Below are positions 13,286 to 20,698 of a DNA stretch of 21,537 nt, one piece after another (position 1 is the first letter of the stretch; each line of letters starts with the position of its first letter). The stretch lies in contig CABUTR010000026.1 in NCBI GenBank assembly GCA_902494555.1, positions 1-21,537 of the forward strand. The letters run 5' to 3'. The stretch comes from an uncultured Collinsella sp. (GTDB lineage: Bacteria; Actinomycetota; Coriobacteriia; Coriobacteriales; Coriobacteriaceae). A program made the translations under genes and the position numbers. The notes below the pieces were generated by a model. It was not told where the DNA came from and made no database searches. It saw nothing but the letters and a program-made list of their open reading frames with translations.

Positions 13286-14416
13286 ATGTCTGAGTTTGCT
13301 GCCGGTCCTGCCGGTCGTATTGAGCGTGTCCGTGCCCTGATGGTTGAGCGCGGTTACGACGCCATCGTGGTGCGCGACGAGGCCAATCTTCGATGGCTTA
13401 CGGGCGTCAAGGGCGTCTTCGATTACACCTTCGAGTTCCCGCACGCTGCGTTTATTACGGCCGACCAGTGCCTGTTCCATACCGACTCGCGCTATCTCAA
13501 CAGCTTTGAGGAGAACACGCCCGCCGGCAGCCCCTGGGTCTACGATATGGACGAGGGCACCATCCCCGGTTGGGTCGCCGGCAAGATCGCGGCCAACAAG
13601 TGTCACGTCTGCGCTGTCGAGGACGATATGCAGATCAATTTCTACCAGGGTATTCAGCGTGGTTTGGAGGATCGTTCCGTCGCCTGCATGTTGCCGCTGA
13701 TGCATGACGACATTCGCAAGATGCGCGCCATCAAGGACGCCGAGGAGATCGAGCTCATGCGCCATGCGCAGTCGATTACCGACGCCGCCTTCCAGCACAT
13801 GCTCGGCTATATTAAGCCCGGTATGACCGAGAAGCAGGTTCGCAACGAGCTCGAGAACTTTATGTTCGCCAACGGCGCCGACAGCCTGGCCTTCGGCTCC
13901 ATCGTGGCGAGCGGTCCCAACACCGCCAACCCGCATGCCGTGCCGAGCGACCGCGTGATCGAGAAGGGCGACTTCGTTCTCATGGATTATGGCGCGGGCT
14001 ACTGCGACTATCGCTCCGATATGACGCGTACCGTCGTGATGGGCGAGCCCACGCCCGAGCAGCTCGACCTGTACGCGCTCGTGCGCCGTACGCACGAGGA
14101 GTGCGTCGCCGCCATCCATCCGGGCGTCGAGGGCAACGACATTTTCAAGCTTTCCAAGAAGATCATTGGCGATGCCGGCTATGGTGATTACTACAACCAT
14201 GGTCTGGGCCACGGCGTGGGCATTGACATCCACGAGCTGCCCAACTTCAACCGCAGCAAGAACACCATTGAGATCGGCTCGGTTATCACCATGGAGCCCG
14301 GCGTGTACCTGCCCGGCGTGGGCGGCGTGCGCCTGGAGGACTACGGCGTCGTCACCGAGAATGGCTACGAGCCCTTCACTAAGACGCCGCATGACCTTCA
14401 CGTCATCGACTGCTAG
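13286..14416 (+). CDS. pepQ: M24 family Xaa-Pro peptidase
   Basis: The 376-residue cytoplasmic metallopeptidase cleaves X-Pro bonds of peptides (dipeptidase or aminopeptidase P type). An N-terminal creatinase-like domain (about 1-130: RIERVRALMVERGYDAIVV, LRWLTGVKG) precedes the pita-bread domain. The dinuclear metal ligands are visible: Asp234 (MDYGAGY), Asp245 (SDMTRT), His309 (HGLGHGVGID), a Glu in TMEPGVYLPG and a Glu in RLEDYGVV. Start ATG 13286 follows AAAGGAA by 5 bases. It has its own promoter-like region and a strong terminator. In actinobacteria pepQ lies between the aro cluster and efp, as here. Dipeptidase versus aminopeptidase specificity is not resolved. Confidence 0.92.
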   Translation: MSEFAAGPAGRIERVRALMVERGYDAIVVRDEANLRWLTGVKGVFDYTFEFPHAAFITADQCLFHTDSRYLNSFEENTPAGSPWVYDMDEGTIPGWVAGKIAANKCHVCAVEDDMQINFYQGIQRGLEDRSVACMLPLMHDDIRKMRAIKDAEEIELMRHAQSITDAAFQHMLGYIKPGMTEKQVRNELENFMFANGADSLAFGSIVASGPNTANPHAVPSDRVIEKGDFVLMDYGAGYCDYRSDMTRTVVMGEPTPEQLDLYALVRRTHEECVAAIHPGVEGNDIFKLSKKIIGDAGYGDYYNHGLGHGVGIDIHELPNFNRSKNTIEIGSVITMEPGVYLPGVGGVRLEDYGVVTENGYEPFTKTPHDLHVIDC

Positions 14417-14437
14417 CCCACTTCGATAGATTTTTGG

Positions 14438-14480
14438 GCGGGGCGTCCGGAGCAATTCGGGCGCCCCGCGTTCTCTTTTT
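14438..14480 (+). terminator. Rho-independent terminator after pepQ
   Basis: A 12-bp GC-rich stem (14438-14449 with 14458-14469, one U-G wobble) has an 8-base loop and is followed by TTCTCTTTTT. It lies 22 bp after the pepQ stop and separates pepQ from the efp unit. Confidence 0.9.
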
Positions 14481-14511
14481 ATGCGCTCGCTGCAGGCGCC
14501 GTCTGCAAGTG

Positions 14512-14517
14512 TATAAT
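14512..14517 (+). promoter_or_regulatory. -10 element of the efp operon promoter
   Basis: A perfect TATAAT lies 57 bp before the efp ATG and directly after the pepQ terminator. No clear -35 is present at 16-18 bp (CTGCAG-like sequence only). Confidence 0.6.
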
Positions 14518-14574
14518 TTCGGTCGTATGTAATTTGGACGCTTGTGCGTTCTGCCCATAAGAAGAAAGGTCGCT

Positions 14575-15138
14575 ATGCCTACCATTTCTACCGCCGACTT
14601 CAAGAACGGCCTCGGTCTCCGTATTAAGGACAAGGTCTACACCATCGTCGAGTTCCAGCATGTCAAGCCGGGCAAGGGCGGCGCGTTTGTGCGCTACAAG
14701 ACCCGCGACATCAAGAGCGGCCGCGTCGTCGAGAACACCTGCAACGCCGGCACCAAGTTCGAGAGCGTCATGCTCACCACCCGTGAGTTCCAGTACCTCT
14801 ACAACGATGGCACCGACTACATCTTCATGGACAACGAGTCCTATGAGCAGGTTCCCGTTCCCGAGGACATGGTGGGCGAGAACTCCAAGTGGCTGCGCGA
14901 GAACGACATCTGCCAGCTGCTCTTCGCCGACGATGAGCTCATGGGCGTGACTCCGCCGATGTTCATCGAGACCACCATCGTCCAGACCGACCCGGGCTTT
15001 AAGGGCGACACCGTCCAGGGTTCCACCAAGCCGGCCACGATCGACACCGGCGCTGTCATCCAGGTCCCCATGTACCTCAACGAGGGCGAGGTCATCAAGG
15101 TTGACACCCGCGACGGCAAGTTCGTCTCCCGCGTCTAG
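14575..15138 (+). CDS. efp: Translation elongation factor P
   Basis: EF-P binds ribosomes stalled on polyproline and promotes peptide-bond formation. The 187-residue protein has the three beta-barrel layout: a KOW-like N-terminal domain with ISTADFKNGL and the loop HVKPGKGGAF, placing the modifiable Lys at position 34. The middle OB domain contains FMDNESYEQVPVPEDMVG. The C-terminal OB domain ends in TRDGKFVSRV (family signature region KPATIDTGAVIQVP ... NEGEVIKVDTRDG). Start ATG 14575 with AAAGG at 14565-14569. It heads the operon efp-asp23-nusB-xseB. No Lys34-modifying enzyme (EpmA/B, YmfI) is in the window, so the modification state is unknown. Confidence 0.97.
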   Translation: MPTISTADFKNGLGLRIKDKVYTIVEFQHVKPGKGGAFVRYKTRDIKSGRVVENTCNAGTKFESVMLTTREFQYLYNDGTDYIFMDNESYEQVPVPEDMVGENSKWLRENDICQLLFADDELMGVTPPMFIETTIVQTDPGFKGDTVQGSTKPATIDTGAVIQVPMYLNEGEVIKVDTRDGKFVSRV

Positions 15139-15162
15139 CAACCAACTCTTCTAGGAGGACTT

Positions 15163-15525
15163 ATGCCCCAGGAAATCAAGATTGACGGCATCGGCATTTC
15201 GCCCGATGTTCTGACCGCCATCGTCTCGCGCGCCGTGTCCGATGTCGAGGGCATCGCCTCCGTTGGCGTCAAGGACCTTGCCACCAACCTTGTCTCCATG
15301 ATGCTCTCGTCCAAGGCCCCGGCTTCCGAGCCGGCGGTCGAGGCCGAGGTCGTCGGCGACAAGCTCGCGCTCACCGTGCGTGTCGTGGTGTTCTTTGGCT
15401 ATCCGTTCAAGAAACTCGCCGAGGCCGTTCGCGCCGCTGTAGTCGCCGCCATCGATGCCCAGGTGGGTGTCGAGGTCGAGCGCGTTGACGTTTGTATCGA
15501 CGGCCTCGTTTTCCCCAAGGAGTAA
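15163..15525 (+). CDS. Asp23/Gls24 family envelope stress response protein
   Basis: The 120-residue protein matches the Asp23 (DUF322) family. The N-terminal IKIDGIGISPDVLTAIVSRAVSDVEG leads into a beta core, and the C-terminal PFKKLAEAVRAAVVAAI helix and VEVERVDVCIDGLVF strand are typical. Relatives such as Bacillus YqhY are encoded beside nusB, exactly as here. Members are linked to cell-envelope homeostasis or, for YqhY, to acetyl-CoA carboxylase activity. No transmembrane segment. ATG 15163 has AGGAGG at 15153-15158. It is placed between efp and nusB, which are neighbours in mycobacteria. Confidence 0.88.
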   Translation: MPQEIKIDGIGISPDVLTAIVSRAVSDVEGIASVGVKDLATNLVSMMLSSKAPASEPAVEAEVVGDKLALTVRVVVFFGYPFKKLAEAVRAAVVAAIDAQVGVEVERVDVCIDGLVFPKE

Positions 15526-15528
15526 CCT

Positions 15529-16116
15529 TTGAGCCTTAAGGTTTATCGCGGGCGCACGCTTGCCCGCAGTCAGGCGCTGCAGCTGCTGTTCCAGGCCGAG
15601 GCCACGGACAGCCCGCTCGAGCGCGTCCTCGAGGGCGATTTCCTGATCTCGAAGGGTCCCCTCGACCCCTATGCGCTGGAGCTGTGCCGCGGTGCCTACG
15701 ATCATATCGACCGCATCGACTGCGCTCTGCGCTCCGTTGCCAAGAACTGGGATCTTATGCGCATGCCCGGCGCCGACCGCAACCTGCTGCGTATCGCTGT
15801 CTACGAGATGCGTTTCCTCACCGACGAGGAGGTCTCGGACGCCATCGTGATCAACGAGGCCGTTGAGCTTGCCAAGGCCTATGGCACCGACCAGTCCGCG
15901 TCGTTTGTCAACGGCGTGCTGGGCAAGATCGCTCGCAGCGAGGAGTTGCCGGGCGAGGACCTGTACCAAGAGCTGCTGGCCGAGGATCGCGCTCGCGAGG
16001 AGGCCCAGGCTGCCGAGGCGGCCGCCAAGGTCGCTGCCGCTCAGGCTGCCGCCGGTGTACTGGCCGATGATGCGGACGCTGCTGAGGCCGTCGAGGCCGA
16101 CTCTGTCCAGGAGTAG
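15529..16116 (+). CDS. nusB: Transcription antitermination factor NusB with Ala-rich tail
   Basis: NusB, with NusE (S10), binds boxA RNA in rRNA leader transcripts and supports antitermination. The all-helical NusB domain covers about residues 8-142: ARSQALQLLFQAEA, WDLMRMPGADRNLLRIAVYEM, VSDAIVINEAVELAKAYGTDQSASFVNGVLGKIA, the last being the family hallmark. About 50 further residues (AEAAAKVAAAQAAAG ... EADSVQE) form an Ala/Glu-rich tail, making 195 residues instead of about 140. The start is a TTG at 15529, supported by AAGGAG at 15517-15522, which is embedded in the end of the asp23 gene. There is no better ATG or GTG before the conserved region. Confidence 0.93.
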   Translation: MSLKVYRGRTLARSQALQLLFQAEATDSPLERVLEGDFLISKGPLDPYALELCRGAYDHIDRIDCALRSVAKNWDLMRMPGADRNLLRIAVYEMRFLTDEEVSDAIVINEAVELAKAYGTDQSASFVNGVLGKIARSEELPGEDLYQELLAEDRAREEAQAAEAAAKVAAAQAAAGVLADDADAAEAVEADSVQE

Positions 16117-16118
16117 CC

Positions 16119-16358
16119 ATGCCAGAGGGTTCCGTCCGCAACTTTGACGAGATCTCGGACCGTCTGGACCAGATCATCGCTACCGTTCGCTCCAAGGATA
16201 CGTCCCTGGAGCGTTCGCTCGATCTGTTTGACGAAGCGATTGAGCTGGGTTCCCGCGCGGTCGATATGGTCGACAAGTTTGAGTTGACGCCGCGTGAGGC
16301 CGATAAGCTCGAGCAGGAATACGATGAGGATGCGGCAAACGAATCCCAGGATAGCTAG
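16119..16358 (+). CDS. xseB: Exodeoxyribonuclease VII small subunit
   Basis: XseB forms complexes with XseA that degrade single-stranded DNA. The 79-residue helical protein shows the family pattern FDEISDRLDQIIATVRSKDTSLERSLDLFDEAIELG (9-43), followed by a second helix and an acidic tail (EQEYDEDAANESQDS). ATG 16119 lies 2 bases after nusB, with AGGAG at its end as ribosome site. xseA, usually directly upstream, is not in the window, so the large subunit would have to be encoded elsewhere. Confidence 0.88.
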   Translation: MPEGSVRNFDEISDRLDQIIATVRSKDTSLERSLDLFDEAIELGSRAVDMVDKFELTPREADKLEQEYDEDAANESQDS

Positions 16359-16393
16359 GCCGCATCTCCGGATACGAATGGTTGATGGCATTC

Positions 16394-17197
16394 ATGAAAC
16401 GTGTGCGTCTTGATGACGAACTGATTTCACAGGGCATCTGCGCCGATCGCGCGGATGCCCTTCGCACTCTTATGGCCGGCTTGGTCTCGAGTGGCGGCGA
16501 GCGCTTGACTTCGCCGGGCCTAAAGGTGACGCCGGGCCTACCGCTGCACGTTAAAGGGCGCATTCCGTACGTTGGACGCGGCGGCCTTAAGCTCGAGGGT
16601 GCGCTCGATGCGTTTTGTATCGATCCCACGGGCCTTGCCTGCCTGGACGTAGGCTGCTCTACCGGCGGCTTTACCGATTGCCTGCTCAAGCGCGGAGCTG
16701 CGACCGTTGTTTCGGTGGACGTGGGTCGCGCCCAGTTCGATTGGTCGTTGCGTCAGGACGATCGCGTGACGCTGCATGAGCGCACAAACGTGACGCAGCT
16801 GCCTGAGCTTGGCTATGCCGGTGCCATCGACCTGGCTGTATGTGATGTCTCGTTTACCAGCATCGCGAATATCATCGACGCCGTGCTGGCGTGCCTGAAG
16901 CCTTCGGGTTCGTTCTGCACGCTCGTAAAGCCCCAGTTTGAGGCGCCGGCTGCGCTGGTGGGCGAGGGCGGTATCGTGACCGACCCCGCAGCGCGCTGCG
17001 ATACGCTCGTGGCGGCGATTGAGCTTTTTGCCGCCAAGGGCCTGTTCCCGTTTGACGTGTGCGTGTCGCCCATTCATGGTGCCAAGGGCAACGTTGAGTT
17101 TTTCCTGTACGGCACAAGGTTTGCCCCCGGCGACTGCACCGACGATGAGCTGCAATCGCAGGTTTCGGTTTTGAGCGAGAAAGCTGCAACGCTATGA
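16394..17197 (+). CDS. tlyA: TlyA-family 2'-O-ribose RNA methyltransferase
   Basis: TlyA methylates rRNA 2'-OH groups (C1409 of 16S and, in mycobacteria, C1920 of 23S) using S-adenosylmethionine. The 267-residue protein has an N-terminal S4 RNA-binding domain (RVRLDDELISQGICADRADALRTLMAGLV) and an FtsJ-type methyltransferase domain: LDVGCSTGGFTDCLL (SAM motif), VVSVDVGRAQFDWSLR, ERTNVT. The catalytic K-D-K-E set is apparent in GRGGLKLEGAL, CDVSFTS, LVKPQFEA and NVEFFLYG. The start is uncertain. ATG 16394 (MKRVRLDD) matches the family start, while ATG 16385 is the alternative; neither has a strong ribosome site. The stop overlaps nadK (ATGA). The tlyA-nadK-recN order is conserved in actinobacteria. 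Confidence 0.93.
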   Translation: MKRVRLDDELISQGICADRADALRTLMAGLVSSGGERLTSPGLKVTPGLPLHVKGRIPYVGRGGLKLEGALDAFCIDPTGLACLDVGCSTGGFTDCLLKRGAATVVSVDVGRAQFDWSLRQDDRVTLHERTNVTQLPELGYAGAIDLAVCDVSFTSIANIIDAVLACLKPSGSFCTLVKPQFEAPAALVGEGGIVTDPAARCDTLVAAIELFAAKGLFPFDVCVSPIHGAKGNVEFFLYGTRFAPGDCTDDELQSQVSVLSEKAATL

Positions 17198-18054
17198 AGG
17201 TCTTTCTGGTTCCCAATTACTACAAGCAAGAGGCGGTCGAGAGCGGCCTGATGCTCGAGCTTTGGCTTTCGCGCCAGGGCTACGAGGTCGCATGGGCTGC
17301 CGACCAGCGCTCCAAGATCCAGAGTGCTCCTGATGTTGACGATGCCGACCTGGTCATTACGCTCGGCGGCGACGGTACGCTGCTGCGCGCGGCTCGTATC
17401 CTCAACTACCGCGAGATTCCCATTTTGGGTCTTTCCTATGGTCATTTGGGCTTTTTGACGGCCGCGAGTCCCGAGGAGCGCGACATTTTGCAGGTTGTGA
17501 GCGATGCCCTGTCCGGGGAGCTCCACGTGAGCCGCCGCGCCACCATCGCCGCCGATATCGTTTCGGTGCGCGAAGACGGCACGAAGGATGTCGTGCGCAC
17601 GTTTGCCCTCAACGATATGGCACTTACGCGCGGTCCCCTGTCCGATATGGTTGAGTTTGACATCACGGTGTCCGGCCATCATATCGATCGCCTGCGCGGT
17701 GACGGTGTCGTCGTGTCGACGGCGACTGGCTCTACGGGTTACGCGCTCAGTGCCGGTGGCCCCATCGTGAGCCCTGACTATACGGGCATGGTCTGTGTGC
17801 CCATCGCCCCGCATACCATTCAGGCTCGCGCTTTTTTGACCTCGCCGAGTGATGTCGTCGAGATCTTTATGTCCGATGATCGCCCGAGCGTGCCGGCGAT
17901 TGCCATCGACGGACAGTTTATTACCTGCGATGGCACGGTCGAGAGCGTGGCCGTGCGTCGCGGTCCCGGCGATGTGCTGCTGCTGGATTACGGCCCCGAG
18001 AGCTTCTATAACTCGGTGAGCCGCGTGTTCTACGGAGTGCGCCATGATCGATGA
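17194..18054 (+). CDS. nadK: NAD kinase
   Basis: NadK phosphorylates NAD to NADP with ATP or polyphosphate. The 286-residue protein carries GGDGTLL (58-64; Asp60 is the general base), the NDMALTRG motif, the conserved VVVSTATGSTGYALSAGGPIV loop and VPIAPHTIQARAF. Length is typical. It starts within the tlyA stop (17194-17197), with no separate ribosome site needed because the genes are coupled. recN begins 11 bp before its end. Cytoplasmic. Confidence 0.97.
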   Translation: MKVFLVPNYYKQEAVESGLMLELWLSRQGYEVAWAADQRSKIQSAPDVDDADLVITLGGDGTLLRAARILNYREIPILGLSYGHLGFLTAASPEERDILQVVSDALSGELHVSRRATIAADIVSVREDGTKDVVRTFALNDMALTRGPLSDMVEFDITVSGHHIDRLRGDGVVVSTATGSTGYALSAGGPIVSPDYTGMVCVPIAPHTIQARAFLTSPSDVVEIFMSDDRPSVPAIAIDGQFITCDGTVESVAVRRGPGDVLLLDYGPESFYNSVSRVFYGVRHDR

Positions 18055-19672
18055 GCTGCAGGTTTCCAACATTGCACTCATTCGCGAGGCGACGCTGGTG
18101 CCGAGTGCCGGCCTGACTGTCCTGACCGGCGAGACCGGTGCCGGCAAGACCGCGCTGCTTTCGGCGCTCAAGCTCATATTGGGCGAGCGTGCGGATTCTT
18201 CGACCGTGCGCGAGGGCGAGGCGCTGGCGAGCGTCGAGGCGCGACTCTTCGACGGGCCGCACGACACGGAGGGGTTCACCGTGCAGCGTAGCCTTTCTGC
18301 CGAGGGCCGCAGTCGCGTAAAAATTGACGGCCGCATCGCCAGTGTGCGCGAGCTTTCGGAGCGCGTCGGCGTGATGATGGATCTTTGCGGGCAGCATGAG
18401 CATCAGCGCTTGCTCGACCCGGCGCATCACGTTGCGATGGTCGATGCCTGGGCGGGGCGCTCTGCGCTCGAGGCGCTGGATGCGTACCGCGCCTGCTTTA
18501 AGGCATCGCGCGCTGCCGCCAAGGAAGTTCGACGTGTCGAAGAGGCCTCGCGTGCGCAGGGGAGCCGCGTCGAGGAGGCGCGCTTTGCCCTCGAGCGCAT
18601 CGGTGAGGTCGACCCCAAGCCGGGCGAGTACGAGGAGCTCGAGGAGCTGCTGCCGCGCTCCGAACATGCCGAGGTACTGGTTGCCACAGCTAACGATGCC
18701 CATGCATCGCTTGCCGCCGAAGGCGGAGCGCTCGATGCCGTGAACAGCGCCGTGGCAGAGCTTTCCCGTATGGCTAGCGTCGATCGCAAACTGGGTGACA
18801 TTGCCGATGCGCTTTCGGATGCCTGTATCTCCCTTGAGGACAGCGCGAACGAGCTTCGTGCCTATCGCGATGGCGTCGCCTTCGACCCGCGCGAGCTCGC
18901 TCGCATGCGTGAGCGGTATTCCGACCTCAAGGGTCTGTTGCGTCAGTGGGGTCCCACCATGGACGATGTTTTTGCCATGCGCGATCGCTCGCAAGAGCTG
19001 CTGTCCCTGGTTGATGATGGCGATGAGCAGATTAAAAAGGCGCGTGAATCACTTGGTGCTGCCGAGCGCGAGTTGTTCGCTGCTGCCAAGGCACTTAAGC
19101 GTGCTCGCAATACGGCGGCCCCGCGCTTCTGCCACGAGGTCGGCCGCCAGATGGCGCGCTTGGAGATGGGTAGTGCCGAGCTCGTCTGGGAGTCACGTGA
19201 TCTTCCCCGTGCTGAGTGGACGCCGGTTGGTCCTTCGAGCTACGAATTGCTATACCGCAGCGGTGCCGGTTTGACACCGCGTCCCCTCCGCCGCATTGCG
19301 TCGGGCGGCGAGTTAAGCCGCGTCATGCTGGCGAGCAAGGTGGTCTTGGGTAATGCTGACGGCGTCGACACACTGGTATTTGACGAGGTCGATGCCGGTG
19401 TCGGCGGCTCCACCGCCCGTGCGTTGGCAGGTGTACTGGCCGATCTTGCCGCCACGCATCAGGTCATCGTCGTAACCCACCTGGCGCAGGTCGCCGTCAT
19501 GGCCGACAAGCATTACGTGGTCAGTAAAGAGCCCGGCGACGTTCCCCAAACCCATCTGGACGAGGTGACTGGCGCTGCCCGTATCGCCGAGATTGCCCGC
19601 ATGCTCAGCGGCGATCAGTCGGAGGCAAGCTTGGCCCACGCAAAGCAGATGCTCGAAGAAGTTCGAGGTTAG
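18044..19672 (+). CDS. recN: DNA repair protein RecN (SMC-like ATPase)
   Basis: RecN is an SMC-family ATPase for double-strand-break repair that aligns or tethers DNA. In the 542-residue protein, Walker A is GETGAGKT (29-36) and a CGQHEHQRLL motif follows near residue 111. A coiled-coil middle (about 145-345) contains long Ala/Glu/Arg runs, then the ABC signature SGGELSRVML, Walker B TLVFDEVDAGVGG and the VVTHLAQVAVMADKHYVVSK switch region. Slightly shorter than E. coli RecN (553). Start ATG 18044 has GGAG at 18034-18037 inside nadK. It is the last gene of the efp-recN run, and a hairpin lies 18 bp after its stop. Confidence 0.96.
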   Translation: MIDELQVSNIALIREATLVPSAGLTVLTGETGAGKTALLSALKLILGERADSSTVREGEALASVEARLFDGPHDTEGFTVQRSLSAEGRSRVKIDGRIASVRELSERVGVMMDLCGQHEHQRLLDPAHHVAMVDAWAGRSALEALDAYRACFKASRAAAKEVRRVEEASRAQGSRVEEARFALERIGEVDPKPGEYEELEELLPRSEHAEVLVATANDAHASLAAEGGALDAVNSAVAELSRMASVDRKLGDIADALSDACISLEDSANELRAYRDGVAFDPRELARMRERYSDLKGLLRQWGPTMDDVFAMRDRSQELLSLVDDGDEQIKKARESLGAAERELFAAAKALKRARNTAAPRFCHEVGRQMARLEMGSAELVWESRDLPRAEWTPVGPSSYELLYRSGAGLTPRPLRRIASGGELSRVMLASKVVLGNADGVDTLVFDEVDAGVGGSTARALAGVLADLAATHQVIVVTHLAQVAVMADKHYVVSKEPGDVPQTHLDEVTGAARIAEIARMLSGDQSEASLAHAKQMLEEVRG

Positions 19673-19690
19673 GTCGTATCAGCGGTGCTG

Positions 19691-19723
19691 GTGGGACAAA
19701 ATAGACTGAAATTTTTGTCCCAC
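19691..19723. terminator. Perfect 11-bp inverted repeat between convergent recN and rpiR-family gene
   Basis: GTGGGACAAAA (19691-19701) and TTTTGTCCCAC (19713-19723) form a perfect stem with an 11-base loop. It sits between two convergent stop codons, where a shared terminator is expected, but no good T-run follows on either strand (CGTTTTAC only). It may be a terminator or a dispersed intergenic repeat. Confidence 0.55.
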
Positions 19724-19731
19724 TACGCGTT

Positions 19732-20589
19732 TTACTCAACGACCTTATCCGGCTGGATGAGCTCCTCGTAGTAGCTGATATGCTCGCGAGCGTCTTCAAT
19801 CTCGGGCAGCAGGAAGTTGTAGATGACTTCGATGATCATCGTGGCGCTGATCTTAGAGAACGCAAAGTCGCCTGTCGTCAGCAGCGCTTCGTGGTTGACG
19901 GTATTAAAAGTGTAGTCTGCCAGGCGCGCGAGCGGGGATTTGCTGTCGCTGCTGATGACGACTACTGTGGCACCGCAGTCGCGAGCCGCTTTTGCCATGC
20001 GGTTCAGTCGGCGCGACTTGCCGGAGTTTGAGATGAGCACGATGACGTCACCCGGGCGCAACGTGAGCGCAAAGCCGATTGATGTCTCGCTAATGGTGCT
20101 CGCCATGCAGCGCAGGCCCAGCTGCGAAAACTTAAACGTCGCATCGAGCGCGACCGCGTTCGTATTGCCCACAGCCGCAAACTCAATAACCCCTGCATGT
20201 TTAAGGGCATGTACAACAGCCGCCAGCGTATCGTGGTCGATCCCGTCGATGGTCGCATTAAGCTCGCTCACCTTGGCAGCCAGGATGTTCTTAAGGCTCT
20301 GCTCCATATTGTCGAGTGAGACCTCGTCGGTCAGGCCCTCGTTGCGCTGACTCTCCAAGTCGCGCGCCAACGAAAATTGAAAACTGCGGAAGCTGCCAAA
20401 GCCGAGCTTGCGGCAAAAGCGCGAAACGGTCGCCTCGGACGTGGCGGCGGCGCGCGAGAGCTGAGCCGCCGTGAGGCGTGGCGCCTCGGACTGGTGCTCC
20501 AATATATAGTCGACAATGCGCTGCTCGGACTCGCTGTATCCCTGATGGGTACTAATGAGGGAAAGTGCGCTCTTGCTACTATCGGTCAT
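19732..20589 (-). CDS. RpiR-family transcriptional regulator (HTH-6 + SIS)
   Basis: The 285-residue cytoplasmic regulator usually responds to sugar phosphates. The N-terminal HTH_6 domain (about 1-80) includes YSESEQRIVDYIL, LSRAAATSEATVSRFCRKLGF and FRSFQFSLARDL. A SIS sugar-isomerase fold (about 105-250) includes EFAAVGNTNAVALDATFKF, the loop PGDVIVLISNSGKSRRL and GATVVVISSDSKSPLARLAD. Start ATG at 20589 is chosen because AGGAG lies 6-7 bases upstream on the minus strand. An upstream ATG at 20637 would add 16 residues but lies over the -10-like element. It is divergent from a fructose-type PTS gene, so it may control that gene and itself, with a phosphosugar as signal; this is inferred from position. 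It is convergent with recN. Confidence 0.92.
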   Translation of the reverse strand: MTDSSKSALSLISTHQGYSESEQRIVDYILEHQSEAPRLTAAQLSRAAATSEATVSRFCRKLGFGSFRSFQFSLARDLESQRNEGLTDEVSLDNMEQSLKNILAAKVSELNATIDGIDHDTLAAVVHALKHAGVIEFAAVGNTNAVALDATFKFSQLGLRCMASTISETSIGFALTLRPGDVIVLISNSGKSRRLNRMAKAARDCGATVVVISSDSKSPLARLADYTFNTVNHEALLTTGDFAFSKISATMIIEVIYNFLLPEIEDAREHISYYEELIQPDKVVE

Positions 20590-20637
20590 GGATGGCTCCT
20601 GGTTGGCATGAAAATCGGACTCGCTTTGTAATGTCAT

Positions 20638-20643
20638 AGTATA
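20638..20643 (-). promoter_or_regulatory. Candidate -10 of the RpiR-family gene
   Basis: TATACT on the minus strand (complement of AGTATA) lies 48 bp before the ATG at 20589. No good -35 is seen. Confidence 0.4.
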
Positions 20644-20670
20644 GGGGGATTTTCAATTACAAGATACACC

Positions 20671-20698
20671 TTGCCGTTTCAACTGTTGATGGTAAACT
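20671..20698 (+). promoter_or_regulatory. Candidate PTS gene promoter
   Basis: TTGCCG (20671-20676), a 16-bp spacer, then TAAACT (20693-20698) preceded by TGG gives an extended -10. A perfect 11-bp palindrome TCAAC-T-GTTGA (20679-20689) lies in the spacer, a position where a repressor could act. Confidence 0.35.

Noticed and set aside
13151..14455. 434-codon open frame antisense to pepQ
   Set aside because: It fully overlaps a well-supported M24 peptidase with metal ligands in place; the reverse product has no motif.
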